From: Flavobacteriaceae bacterium CRH
Lineage (GTDB): Bacteria > Bacteroidota > Bacteroidia > Flavobacteriales > Flavobacteriaceae
Direction of reading: 5' to 3'
DNA length: 64,000 bases
NCBI GenBank assembly: GCA_001507425.1
Contig: LMAJ01000003.1
Coordinates: forward strand, 248,001-312,000
Numbering within the stretch: position 1 is the first letter of the stretch; every line of letters starts with the position of its first letter. Of the stretch, positions 37,389 through 46,768 are shown piece by piece. The notes beneath the pieces were generated by a model. The model was not told the origin of the DNA and searched no databases. It worked only from the letters and a program-made list of their open reading frames with translations. The position numbers were made by a program, and so were the translations under genes.

Positions 37389-39560
37389 ATGAATACAAGT
37401 AAACTTACTGTTATATTTTTGTTTTTAGTTGCAACCGTTTTTGGACAACAAAAAATTACAATCGAAAATATTTATGGTGGAGCATTTCGTGCCAAAGGTA
37501 TGGATGAATTGCAATCTCTAAAAAATACAGATCAATATACTGTTCTGAATGTTGATCAGGCCAGCAGAAGTATGCAGATTGATTTATATGACTTTGCAAC
37601 GCTAAAAAAAGTATCCAATTTAATAGATACAAAAAACCATAAGGAACTTGCAGACGGAATTGATAGCTATACTTTTGATGCTTCTGAAAAAAAGATTTTA
37701 ATTGCTTGTAATACAAACCAAATTTTCCGTCACTCATTTACAGCAGATTATTTTTTGTATGATATTACATCCAAATCATTGACAAAGCTTTTTGATTTTC
37801 AGATTCAGGAACCAACTTTTTCACCTGACGGAACTAAAATCGCTTATGCAAGAGAAAACAATTTATATGTTTATGATGTAGCTTCAAAAAAAACAACGGC
37901 GATTACTACTGATGGAAAGAAGAATGCTATTATTAATGGTATTACGGATTGGGTTTATGAAGAAGAATTTGCTTTTGTCCGGGCTTTTGACTGGAGTAAA
38001 GACAGTAAAAAACTAGCTTATATTCGTTTTGACGAAAGTGCAGTTCCGGAATTTTCAATGTCAATTTTCAAGAAAGATTTATATCCAACAATTGAAACAT
38101 TCAAATATCCTAAAGCAGGAGAAAAAAATTCAGTAGTTTCCTTACACGTATATGATGTTGCCGGAAACGCAGCTAAAAAAGTTGATTTAGGAAATTATAA
38201 TGATTTTTACATTGCAAGACTACAGTGGACAAATGATAACAATACATTATCTGCTCAAGTTCTAAACCGTCACCAGGATAACTTAGATTTACTATTTATC
38301 GACGGAACTACAGCTGCAGCAAAAGTTGTTTTGAATGAAAAAGATAAAGCTTATGTCGATGTTACAGATAATTTGACTTTCTTAAAAGATAACAGTTTTA
38401 TCTGGACAAGCGAAAAAGACGGTTTTAATCATATTTATGTATATGATAAAACAGGAAAACTAAAAAATCAGGTTACAAAAGGAAACTGGGAAGTAGTATC
38501 TTACTACGGTTTCGACGAAAAAACAAAAACTATTTTCTACCAATCTACAGAAAATGGTTCGATCAACAGAGACATTTACCGCATTGCTTTAGACGGAAAA
38601 AATAAAGTTCGTTTAACTTCAAAAGTTGGAACAAGCGCGGCGACTTTTAGCCCTAACTTCCAATATTTTATTACTACATTTTCTACTGCTTCTCAGCCAA
38701 CAATTTATACTTTAAATGAAGCAAAATCAGGTAAAGAAATTCAGGTTATTGAGAATAATAAAGAGCTTTCGGCTAAACTTGTATCGTATAATTTGCCATC
38801 AAAAGAATTTTTTGTTTTAAAAACGGCAAAAGGAAATGAATTAAATGCGTGGATTATGAAGCCAAAAGATTTTGATGCTTCAAAAAAATATCCAGTTTTT
38901 ATGATTCAATATTCCGGACCAGGATCACAACAAGTTGCAAATGCATGGGGTAGTTCTAACGAGTATTGGTTTATGATGTTAATGCAGCAAGGATACATTG
39001 TTGCTTGTGTTGATGGTAGAGGAACTGGTTTTAAAGGTGCTGATTTTAAGAAAGTAACACAATTACAATTAGGGAAATACGAAGTTGAAGATCAAATTGA
39101 TGCTGCAAAAGTAATTGGAGCTTATCCTTATGTTGATGCTTCGAGAATTGGGATTTGGGGTTGGAGTTATGGAGGTTTTATGGCTTCAAACTGTATTTTT
39201 CAAGGAAACGATGTTTTTAAAATGGCAATTGCAGTTGCTCCGGTAACAAACTGGCGTTTTTATGACAGTGTTTATACCGAAAGATACATGCAGACACCAC
39301 AAGAAAATGCAAGCGGATATGACCAAAACTCACCAATTAATCACGTTGATAAATTAAAAGGTAAATTTTTATTGATTCACGGATCAGGCGATGACAACGT
39401 TCATGTGCAAAACTCAATGCAAATGATGGAAGCGTTAATTCAGGCGAATAAACAATTTGATTCTCAGATATATCCAGATAAAAACCATGGTATTTATGGT
39501 GGTAAAACGAGAATTCAGCTTTACAATAAAATGACAAACTTTATAAAAGAAAATTTATAA
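37389..39560 (+). CDS. S9B dipeptidyl-peptidase IV
   Basis: The protein has 723 aa with a signal peptide (FLFLVATVFGQ). A DPP-IV beta-propeller (about 85-450, with the DWVYEEEFAF motif that carries the two Glu anchoring the substrate N-terminus) precedes an alpha/beta hydrolase. Catalytic triad: S593 in WGWSYGGFM, D668/669 in GSGDDNVHVQ, H700 in PDKNHGIYGG. It removes X-Pro dipeptides from peptides in the periplasm. It is followed by two peptide transporters, a consistent peptide-use cluster. Confidence 0.95.
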   Translation: MNTSKLTVIFLFLVATVFGQQKITIENIYGGAFRAKGMDELQSLKNTDQYTVLNVDQASRSMQIDLYDFATLKKVSNLIDTKNHKELADGIDSYTFDASEKKILIACNTNQIFRHSFTADYFLYDITSKSLTKLFDFQIQEPTFSPDGTKIAYARENNLYVYDVASKKTTAITTDGKKNAIINGITDWVYEEEFAFVRAFDWSKDSKKLAYIRFDESAVPEFSMSIFKKDLYPTIETFKYPKAGEKNSVVSLHVYDVAGNAAKKVDLGNYNDFYIARLQWTNDNNTLSAQVLNRHQDNLDLLFIDGTTAAAKVVLNEKDKAYVDVTDNLTFLKDNSFIWTSEKDGFNHIYVYDKTGKLKNQVTKGNWEVVSYYGFDEKTKTIFYQSTENGSINRDIYRIALDGKNKVRLTSKVGTSAATFSPNFQYFITTFSTASQPTIYTLNEAKSGKEIQVIENNKELSAKLVSYNLPSKEFFVLKTAKGNELNAWIMKPKDFDASKKYPVFMIQYSGPGSQQVANAWGSSNEYWFMMLMQQGYIVACVDGRGTGFKGADFKKVTQLQLGKYEVEDQIDAAKVIGAYPYVDASRIGIWGWSYGGFMASNCIFQGNDVFKMAIAVAPVTNWRFYDSVYTERYMQTPQENASGYDQNSPINHVDKLKGKFLLIHGSGDDNVHVQNSMQMMEALIQANKQFDSQIYPDKNHGIYGGKTRIQLYNKMTNFIKENL

Positions 39561-39595
39561 TATAACTTTATCAATCTTAATAAATAGTGAATAAT

Positions 39596-41272
39596 ATGGA
39601 AGAAACTCAAGTGAAAACGGCGCATCCAAAAGGACTGTGGGTTTTGTTTGGAACGGAGATGTGGGAGAGGTTCAATTTTTATGGAATGCGGGCTTTATTG
39701 ACTTTATTTCTTGTGAACTCATTATTAATGAAAGAAGAAGAAGCTTCTTTAATTTATGGAGGTTTTCTTGGGCTTTGTTATTTGACACCAATGTTAGGTG
39801 GATTCGTTGCCGATCGTTTTTTAGGTAACAGAAATTGTATTTTACTTGGCGGATTACTAATGGCCATAGGGCAAATGTTATTATTTACAAGTGGAAGTAT
39901 TTTTGAATCTAATCTGGCTGTAGCAAAAGCTATTATGTATTGCGGATTAGGAGTTATTGTTTTTGGTAACGGATTCTTCAAGCCAAATATTTCAAGTATG
40001 GTTGGAAGTTTATATCCTAAACAAGAAAAAACTAAATTAGATACTGCTTTTACTATTTTCTATATGGGAATTAATATTGGTGCCTTTTTAGGGCAGTCTA
40101 TTTGTCCTTTGTTGGGAGATGTTAAAGATTCTGGAGGAATTAGAGATATTCACGCTTTCAGATGGGGATTCATGGCGGCTTCTGGTGCAATGCTTGTAGG
40201 AACTGTTCTTTTTTACTTTTTAAAAAATAAATATGTAGTTTCTCCGGAAGGAAGACCATTAGGTGGTTTGCCATCTAAGAATGTTGCGGAAGATTTTGAA
40301 GAAGGAGAATCGCAAAAAGCTAATTTTTCAAATAAAGCCCTGACTATTGCAGGAATTGCATTTGTTGCTTTAGGTTTCTTTTTTCATTACGTTGTAGGTC
40401 AGAATTTAATTTATACTTTAATTTATTCTAGTGGATTGGCTTTAGCAGGATTAATTATTTCTGATACTTCTTTGACAAAAATTGAAAGAGATAGAATTAT
40501 CGTAATTTATATTGTTTCGTTTTTTATTATTTTCTTTTGGGCTGCGTTTGAACAGGCAGGTTCTTCATTGACTTTTATTGCTGATAATCAAACAGACAGG
40601 CATTTCTTCGGCTGGTTAATGCCACCATCAATGGTTCAAATTTTTAATGGATTGTTTGTAGTTGTAATGGCTGTTCCTTTTAGTATTTTATGGGATTCGT
40701 TACGCGCAAATCAAAAAGAGCCAATTTCGCCAGTTAAATTAGCAGTTGGTTTGGTAATAATTTCTATAAGTTTCTTTATGATTGCAACTCAGGTTTCTTA
40801 CATAGGAACTTCTGGATTGTTACTGGTAAAATGGCTTATTTTATTATATTTCTTGAATACATGTGCAGAGTTGTGCTTATCTCCAATTGGATTATCATTG
40901 GTAGGTAAATTATCTCCAAAACGTTTTGCATCTTTATTATACGGAGTGTTTTTCTTGTCGAATGCATCTGGTTATGCCTTGGGAGGAACTTTAGGTTCTA
41001 TCTTGCCGGCAACTGGTGATAAATTCGTAAAGGCAAAAGAATTAGGAATTGATCTTCAGGCAGTTTTAGATAATAAAATTGTTCCGACTCCAGAGCAATT
41101 ATCTCTTTTGGAAAAACACCAAATAAGTGCTCATAATCACTTTTTTGCAGGATTTGAAATACATAATTTATATGAGTTTTTCATGGTATTTGTTGTTCTT
41201 ACGGGACTTGCGGCTTTATTGTTGTTCGCTTTGACTCCGTTATTGAAAAAAATGATGCATGGAGTTAGATAA
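39596..41272 (+). CDS. POT-family peptide:H+ symporter (first copy)
   Basis: The protein has 558 aa from the ATG at 39596; a GTG at 39587 is the alternative. Proton-coupling motif E-x-x-E-R-F (TEMWERFNFYGMRALL) in helix 1, GFFKPNISSMVG in helix 5 region and FWAAFEQAGSSLTF in helix 7 are the PTR2/POT signatures. About 12-14 membrane helices. It imports di- and tripeptides, such as those freed by the DPP-IV enzyme upstream (36 bp away). Confidence 0.93.
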   Translation: MEETQVKTAHPKGLWVLFGTEMWERFNFYGMRALLTLFLVNSLLMKEEEASLIYGGFLGLCYLTPMLGGFVADRFLGNRNCILLGGLLMAIGQMLLFTSGSIFESNLAVAKAIMYCGLGVIVFGNGFFKPNISSMVGSLYPKQEKTKLDTAFTIFYMGINIGAFLGQSICPLLGDVKDSGGIRDIHAFRWGFMAASGAMLVGTVLFYFLKNKYVVSPEGRPLGGLPSKNVAEDFEEGESQKANFSNKALTIAGIAFVALGFFFHYVVGQNLIYTLIYSSGLALAGLIISDTSLTKIERDRIIVIYIVSFFIIFFWAAFEQAGSSLTFIADNQTDRHFFGWLMPPSMVQIFNGLFVVVMAVPFSILWDSLRANQKEPISPVKLAVGLVIISISFFMIATQVSYIGTSGLLLVKWLILLYFLNTCAELCLSPIGLSLVGKLSPKRFASLLYGVFFLSNASGYALGGTLGSILPATGDKFVKAKELGIDLQAVLDNKIVPTPEQLSLLEKHQISAHNHFFAGFEIHNLYEFFMVFVVLTGLAALLLFALTPLLKKMMHGVR

Positions 41273-41273
41273 G

Positions 41274-42758
41274 ATGGAAAACAATATAGCTTTAGAGGAA
41301 ATTCAAAATTTTAAAGGTAAATACCCAAAACAGTTGTGGTATTTATTTTTAGTTGAAATGTGGGAGCGTTTTTGCTTCTACGGAATGAGAGGTGTTTTAG
41401 CTTTTTTTATGGTAGACCAATTAGGTTTGGTTGAAGGAAAAGCAAATCTTCAATACGGAGCCATTCAGGCATTCGTGTATGCCTTTACTTTTATTGGAGG
41501 AATTTTTGCTGATAAAATTTTAGGATTTAAAAAATCACTTCTTTTTGGAGGAATCGTGATGATTTTGGGTAATTTGCTTATTGCAGCAAATCCGCATGAT
41601 TTCTTTTATTACGGAATAACACTTTCTATTATTGGAACCGGTTTTTTTAAACCAAACGTTTCTTCAATGGTTGGTGAATTGTATCATGAAAAAGACGGAC
41701 GACGTGATGCAGGTTACGGATTGTTTTATGCCGGAATTAATATAGGAGGAATGCTGGGAGGTGCGATTCCTATTTATTTAGGAAAAAATTATTCCTGGAG
41801 TCTATGCTTTCTTTCTGCAGCAATTGTTATGATTATTGGTGTTATTACTTTTCTTTTAACGAAAAAACATTTAGCGCCGATAGGAAATTCTCCTTTAGAA
41901 AATCATACGCCTAAAAAACGTAATCTTTATGAAATAGCCGTTTACGTAGGATCATTTGTAGTGATTCCATTGGTTTACATCATGGTTATCAATTCTGATT
42001 TCACTGAGTATTTTATGTATGCAATTGGTGTTGCGGCATTAGGATATTTCTTGTTTGAATTATTGAGAATAAAAGACAGAAAACAGCAATACAAGCTTTT
42101 GGCTGCTTTCGTTTTTATTTTTGGATATTTCATGTTCATGGCAATCTCTGAGCAATCAGGAGGTTCATTGTCATTGTTCGCAAAAGATAACTTAACAAAT
42201 GAGCTGTTGTTTTTTCATATAGATCCAAATGTGGTTAATAATAGTATAAACTCATTATATGTTATTATTTTTAGTCCTTTAGTTGGATTGTTATGGATCT
42301 TCCTTTTCAAAAGAAAAATTGAACCTAATACCGTTATTAAATTCGGATTCTCCTTTATATTATTAGCGGCTGGTTTCTTTATTTTTTACAGCGCCAGATT
42401 TTTTGTCGATGAAAAAGGATTAAGTTCTCTAAATGTATTTGCCTTGGGTTACTTACTGTATACACTTGGTGAATTATGTATTGGACCAATTGGTATGTCT
42501 GTAATTACTAAATTATCGCCAAAAAGATTATTTGGTATGATGATGGGACTTTGGTTTTTATCAAGTGCATTTGGTCAATTTGCAGCAGGAAAACTTGGTT
42601 CAGAAATGTCGAATGCAAATACAGGTACAACTTTAATGTCTAAGCTAATTGCTTATACAGATGGATATTACCAATTGGCATTATATTCTTTAATTGCGGG
42701 TATTGTTTTGATTGTAACTACGCCTTTGATAAAAAAATTAATGCAAGAAGTGAAATAG
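41274..42758 (+). CDS. POT-family peptide:H+ symporter (second copy)
   Basis: The protein has 494 aa from the ATG at 41274, just after the previous stop; an in-frame ATG at 41259 would overlap the first copy by 14 bp. Motifs repeat those of its neighbour (VEMWERFCFYGMRGVL, GFFKPNVSSMVG, ISEQSGGSLSLF). The copies differ clearly in sequence, so the duplication is old and substrate range may differ. Cotranscribed with the first copy. Confidence 0.92.
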   Translation: MENNIALEEIQNFKGKYPKQLWYLFLVEMWERFCFYGMRGVLAFFMVDQLGLVEGKANLQYGAIQAFVYAFTFIGGIFADKILGFKKSLLFGGIVMILGNLLIAANPHDFFYYGITLSIIGTGFFKPNVSSMVGELYHEKDGRRDAGYGLFYAGINIGGMLGGAIPIYLGKNYSWSLCFLSAAIVMIIGVITFLLTKKHLAPIGNSPLENHTPKKRNLYEIAVYVGSFVVIPLVYIMVINSDFTEYFMYAIGVAALGYFLFELLRIKDRKQQYKLLAAFVFIFGYFMFMAISEQSGGSLSLFAKDNLTNELLFFHIDPNVVNNSINSLYVIIFSPLVGLLWIFLFKRKIEPNTVIKFGFSFILLAAGFFIFYSARFFVDEKGLSSLNVFALGYLLYTLGELCIGPIGMSVITKLSPKRLFGMMMGLWFLSSAFGQFAAGKLGSEMSNANTGTTLMSKLIAYTDGYYQLALYSLIAGIVLIVTTPLIKKLMQEVK

Positions 42759-42784
42759 ACGTATTTTACAATTTAAATTTTGTT

Positions 42785-42792
42785 TAGCTTTG
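42785..42792 (+). promoter_or_regulatory. -7 element of the thioredoxin gene
   Basis: TAGCTTTG matches TAnnTTTG, 18 bp before the start codon. No good TTG -33 is seen at the usual distance. Confidence 0.45.
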
Positions 42793-42810
42793 TAAAAAAT
42801 TAAAACGACC

Positions 42811-43278
42811 ATGAAAAAAATATTTTTAGTAACCTTATTTATAGTTGGTGCGTTTACATCGCAAGCACAAGAATTAAAATGGTATACTGATGTAAAAGAA
42901 GCTATTACGGTAAGTAATAAGGAAAAAAAACCAATGCTGATGTTTTTTACAGGAAGTGATTGGTGTGGATGGTGTATTCGTTTGCAAAATGAAGTTTTAA
43001 AAACAGCAGAATTTCAAAAATGGGCAACTAGTAATGTTATTTTGGTGGAGTTGGATTATCCGAGAAGAACGGAACAAACTCCTGAAATAAAAAGTCAGAA
43101 TAATGAATTGCAGCAAGCTTTTGGTATTCAAGGTTTTCCTACCGTATTCTTCACTAGTGCTGAATCTAAAGATGGCAAAATTAACTTTAAAGGACTTGGT
43201 CAGACAGGATATGTTGCCGGAGGTCCATCTGCTTGGTTAGCAGTGGCTGAGGGAATTGTTCATCCTAAAAAATCTTAA
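42811..43278 (+). CDS. Exported thioredoxin-family protein with CxxC
   Basis: The protein has 155 aa with a signal peptide (FIVGAFTSQAQ). A thioredoxin fold follows, with the redox pair C52/C55 in SDWCGWCIRLQNE and a cis-proline in GFPTVFF. The WCGWC motif is typical of DUF255-like or periplasmic disulfide reductases of Bacteroidota. It is the intact relative of the two following genes. Confidence 0.9.
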   Translation: MKKIFLVTLFIVGAFTSQAQELKWYTDVKEAITVSNKEKKPMLMFFTGSDWCGWCIRLQNEVLKTAEFQKWATSNVILVELDYPRRTEQTPEIKSQNNELQQAFGIQGFPTVFFTSAESKDGKINFKGLGQTGYVAGGPSAWLAVAEGIVHPKKS

Positions 43279-43308
43279 GTAAAAAGAATTATTTCTTATA
43301 ATACATAT

Positions 43309-43342
43309 AAAACTCCTTACAGCAATGTAAGGAGTTTTTTTT
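43309..43342 (+). terminator. Terminator of the CxxC thioredoxin gene
   Basis: AAAACTCCTTAC (43309-43320) pairs with GTAAGGAGTTTT (43327-43338) around a six-base loop and a T-run. Confidence 0.93.
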
Positions 43343-43504
43343 GTTTGGTAGGAAAAGTTTTTCAATTGTGTTTTTGGTAATTATTATTATGATATTTTAT
43401 TAGTAGTAAAAAAACATATTATTTATTTTTTATATTAATAAAACTTGTAAAATTAAAATATTATGTTAATTTAGTCGTGCTAATCTAACCAAAACCAAAT
43501 TAAG

Positions 43505-43963
43505 ATGACTAAAAAACTACTTATCCTACTTGTTTTTTTTGGTTCATTTTTGTTGCATGCCCAAAATCTAGTCTGGAGAACAAATATGACTGATGCTATC
43601 GCAATAAGTAATGAACAAAGAAAACCAATGTTGATTTTATTCACTGCCTCAGGTGTACCGGAAAATCTTCAAAATGAAATCTTTAAAACACCTGACTTTG
43701 CCGTTTGGTCCCGTGACAATGTTATTCTGGTTAAACTGGATTTGTCTGATATAAACGCTTCGGATAGTGATAAAGAGCAAAATGTAAGACTTAAAGATGC
43801 CTTTGGTGTTGTCGAACTTCCGGAAGTTTGTTTCGCCAGCGCTTCTGTCAGAAAAAACAAAACTACTTTTAGCGCTTTAGGTAAAATTGCCTATAAGCCA
43901 GGTGGTGCCAAATCATGGATTAATGAATCTAATGCGATTTTGCATCCTGTTGAAAGTGAATAA
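43505..43963 (+). CDS. Thioredoxin-like protein without CxxC (copy 1)
   Basis: The protein has 152 aa with a signal peptide (FFGSFLLHAQ). It aligns along its length with the CxxC protein upstream (AISNEQRKPMLILFT, NVILVKLDL, DAFGVVELPEVCFASA), but the redox loop is replaced by TASGVPENLQNE: three residues shorter and without either cysteine. The cis-proline (P106) is kept and a single new cysteine, C109, follows it. It can hardly be a disulfide reductase; a binding or structural role is inferred. About 73% similar by eye to the next gene. Confidence 0.88.
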   Translation: MTKKLLILLVFFGSFLLHAQNLVWRTNMTDAIAISNEQRKPMLILFTASGVPENLQNEIFKTPDFAVWSRDNVILVKLDLSDINASDSDKEQNVRLKDAFGVVELPEVCFASASVRKNKTTFSALGKIAYKPGGAKSWINESNAILHPVESE

Positions 43964-44000
43964 TAAACTTTAAATTAAGTTTCTAACTTTAATTTGTAGA

Positions 44001-44038
44001 ATCCCTTTTCAACAATTGTATGGAAAGGGATATTTTTT
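44001..44038 (+). terminator. Terminator of thioredoxin-like copy 1
   Basis: ATCCCTTTTCA (44001-44011) pairs with TGGAAAGGGAT (44021-44031, one G-T pair), followed by T residues. It resembles the terminator of copy 2 in stem sequence. Confidence 0.85.
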
Positions 44039-44220
44039 GAAAAAAAAGAGTGTTGAATTAACATTTATTATCTACAATTATTTAGAATTTCACTTTTTTT
44101 TAAATAATAAATAGCAAATCTTCTTTTATTGGGTTTTGTCTAGTTTTTTAACTTACAACTTCTTGTTTTTTAGTGTTATTATGTTAAATTGGTCGTATAT
44201 ATTTAACCAAATCTTATATT

Positions 44221-44670
44221 ATGACCAAAAAACTACTTATCCTATTATTCTTTTTAGGTTCATTATTAGTAGAATCCCAAAACTTAGTTTGGAATACCAA
44301 TGTAGTTGACGCGATTGAGCTTAGTAATGAACAGAGAAAACCATTATTAATCTATTTTACTGCAGGAGGAACTTCTGATAAAATTCAGAATGAAATTTTC
44401 AAAACGCCTGATTTTGAATCCTGGTCCAGTAAAAATGTGATTTTAGTAAAATTAGATTTTTCCGATACTTCAGCATCTGATAGCGTTAGAGATCAAAATA
44501 TTTCTTTAAGAAATGCTTTTGGAATCGATGAACTGCCCCAGGTTTGTTATGCAACTGCTGCTGTTAGAAAAGGAAAAACCAGCTTTAATTCACTTGGAAA
44601 ACTTGCCTACAAGTCAGGAAATGTGAAAGCATGGATATCTGAATCTGATTTACTGTTAAATCCGGAATAA
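44221..44670 (+). CDS. Thioredoxin-like protein without CxxC (copy 2)
   Basis: The protein has 149 aa with a signal peptide (FFLGSLLVESQ). The N-terminal MTKKLLILL and most of the domain equal copy 1; the redox loop reads TAGGTSDKIQNE with no cysteine, and C109 after the cis-proline (DELPQVCYAT) is kept. Upstream sequence (about 44177-44220) and the terminator also match copy 1, so gene, promoter and terminator were duplicated together. The protein is probably periplasmic; role unknown. Confidence 0.88.
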   Translation: MTKKLLILLFFLGSLLVESQNLVWNTNVVDAIELSNEQRKPLLIYFTAGGTSDKIQNEIFKTPDFESWSSKNVILVKLDFSDTSASDSVRDQNISLRNAFGIDELPQVCYATAAVRKGKTSFNSLGKLAYKSGNVKAWISESDLLLNPE

Positions 44671-44679
44671 ATTTAATTT

Positions 44680-46716
44680 TCAGTTTAATTTATAATATCC
44701 CTTTTCACGAGTTGAGTGAAAAGGGATATTTTTTTTCAGGCAGCTAGCTTCCCAATATTTTTGAAAAGAATATGAATTTGAGGCATCTGAAACTACTATT
44801 TTTGGCTGTAAATCCTGTAATATTCGATCTAAATTTATTTTTGGAGATTGTGCAAGTATAATAATATCCGGTTTAAATTTCTTCTCATAAATACCGGTAC
44901 TGTCTATAAGAAGGATTTTTTGATTGTTAAAAAACAAAATATTTTTCACATCGTTTATTTCTTTTATTTTCCCAAAATTCCCAACTTTATAAGCGTCGAT
45001 AATTCCGTTTTTTGATTGCTTTTTTAATAGACTGTCATTTGTAAACAGCGCTATGTTTTTCCCATTCCTCTTGGTGATGATTGTTTTTTTCGTTGCATTA
45101 AAAACAATCAATTCCTGTTGATTTTCAATTTCGTTTTTAGTGTAAATAAAAGAAATTTGAACTAGTATTAAAGTCATTAAAAATGCAACGAATTTGATAA
45201 AGTTAGGTTTTTTAAGCCAAATTGTGGTTGCAATTATCAAAAGATAAAAAGTGATAAAATAGTAAAAATTAAAACTTATATCTCTAATTACAAATGACTC
45301 AAATGAAGCAACATAATGTATTATTAAATTTAGCAGATAAATACTCTTTTCAAAAATTGCAACTATAAATATTGGGCAACTATTAAACACAGAAATAACC
45401 ATGACAATAATTCCGGCGATCATTATAAAAGATAAAACGGGCAAAATTAGAATATTGGTGACAAAGAAAAGTCCGGGAAACTGATGAAAATAATATAGAC
45501 AAATAGGAAAAGTACCTATTTGTGCAGCAAAAGAAACCATTAGTGCTTCCCAAATATAACTTAGGATTTTGTTTTTTGGCGTACAGATGTTTTTTAATAA
45601 AGGCTGAAGCCAAAGAATAGAAAACAATGCGATGTAGCTTAACTGAAAACCAACATCGAATAAAAAATAAGGTTCGAAAAGTAATATTAATAAAACAGAA
45701 ACTAATAATGTGTGATAGGTATTTGTACTTCTGCGTAAATGATTACCAATAGCCAGAAATGAAAACATAACTACCGAACGTAAAACCGGAGGAGAAAGCC
45801 CGGAAACAATTGCAAATAAACCCAAAGAAATTAAAATGGCCATTAGTTTTATAAATGAACCTTTTCGTGTATTAGGAATTGGTTTTAAAATAAAAAGAAT
45901 AAACAACATAATAAAGCCAACATGTAACCCGGAAACAGATAAAACATGTGTTGCTCCTGAATATTGATAATCCTGAATAATATCAGCAGAAATATCCTGT
46001 TGCTGCCCTAAAATTAATGCCATTGCGACATTCATCTCAGCTTTATTAAAATTAGCTTTTTCGAGATTCGTAATAATTCTTGTATTTAAGCGTGAAGCAT
46101 AAAACCAGATGTTTTTTTTGATTTTTTTATTTACCGTAATTTCTGACTGTGTCGTGTAAATTTGTGCATATATTTGTTTGTTAGCCAAGTATTTGCCATA
46201 ACCAAACTGATTTGGATTTTTGGCTGAACTATTGGTTTGTAATGCAGTTTTTACCCGAATAATATTTCCTGTTATAAGTGGGTCCGCAGATGTTTCTTTC
46301 TTTATGTTTACAATAATTTTTCCGGTGTAATTCTCATTGTCAATGTCGTTAATAATGGCAATGAAGCGATCGTTATAATCGTTGCCCTTTATTTTTTCGC
46401 GCAATGTACAAGTGATAACATGTGGCTTATCAAACGCTTTTTTGAAATATGAATAGTTTGATTTTTGAAGAGAATCGGTATTAACTAATAAGCTTAAAGC
46501 TCCGATGCAAAATGAAATGCAATAGGTAACAATTCCAAAAAAGAAATTTAATTTTTTGTTTTTCTTAGAAAGAAAATAAAAAACGAAGAGGAGCATCAGG
46601 TTGAAAACCAAAGCAATTGTAATAATCTCTATTGTTGGATTGCAATAATAGCAAATCAAAATGCCTAAAATAAAGCCAATCGTAATTTTAATCAAAGGAA
46701 AATCTAATACTTTCAT
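44680..46716 (-). CDS. comEC: ComEC/Rec2-family DNA-uptake channel
   Basis: The protein has 678 aa. N-terminal helices and an OB-like DUF4131 region (about 1-200) precede the Competence membrane domain (about 225-500, with ATHVLSVSGLHVGF and SGLSPPVLRSVVMFSF). The C-terminal soluble part (about 535-678) takes the place of the metallo-beta-lactamase domain but lacks its HxHxDH motif. The role is passage of single-stranded DNA through the inner membrane. It is the last gene of a leftward block starting at surE, and its final codons lie within the terminator of the convergent gene. Confidence 0.9.
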   Translation of the reverse strand: MKVLDFPLIKITIGFILGILICYYCNPTIEIITIALVFNLMLLFVFYFLSKKNKKLNFFFGIVTYCISFCIGALSLLVNTDSLQKSNYSYFKKAFDKPHVITCTLREKIKGNDYNDRFIAIINDIDNENYTGKIIVNIKKETSADPLITGNIIRVKTALQTNSSAKNPNQFGYGKYLANKQIYAQIYTTQSEITVNKKIKKNIWFYASRLNTRIITNLEKANFNKAEMNVAMALILGQQQDISADIIQDYQYSGATHVLSVSGLHVGFIMLFILFILKPIPNTRKGSFIKLMAILISLGLFAIVSGLSPPVLRSVVMFSFLAIGNHLRRSTNTYHTLLVSVLLILLFEPYFLFDVGFQLSYIALFSILWLQPLLKNICTPKNKILSYIWEALMVSFAAQIGTFPICLYYFHQFPGLFFVTNILILPVLSFIMIAGIIVMVISVFNSCPIFIVAIFEKSIYLLNLIIHYVASFESFVIRDISFNFYYFITFYLLIIATTIWLKKPNFIKFVAFLMTLILVQISFIYTKNEIENQQELIVFNATKKTIITKRNGKNIALFTNDSLLKKQSKNGIIDAYKVGNFGKIKEINDVKNILFFNNQKILLIDSTGIYEKKFKPDIIILAQSPKINLDRILQDLQPKIVVSDASNSYSFQKYWEASCLKKNIPFHSTREKGYYKLN
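44695..44736 (+). terminator. Terminator of thioredoxin-like copy 2, inside comEC
   Basis: ATATCCCTTTTCAC (44695-44708) pairs perfectly with GTGAAAAGGGATAT (44716-44729) around a 7-base loop, followed by seven T residues. The whole hairpin lies inside the comEC frame on the other strand. Confidence 0.92.
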
Positions 46717-46768
46717 GATCTAAAAGTATTAAAAAATTGTAAGAAAAATAATATTTATTTAATTTTAA

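Noticed and set aside
43505..44670. Pseudogene call for the cysteine-less thioredoxin copies
   Set aside because: Frames, signal peptides and fold residues are intact in both, so they are probably functional proteins.
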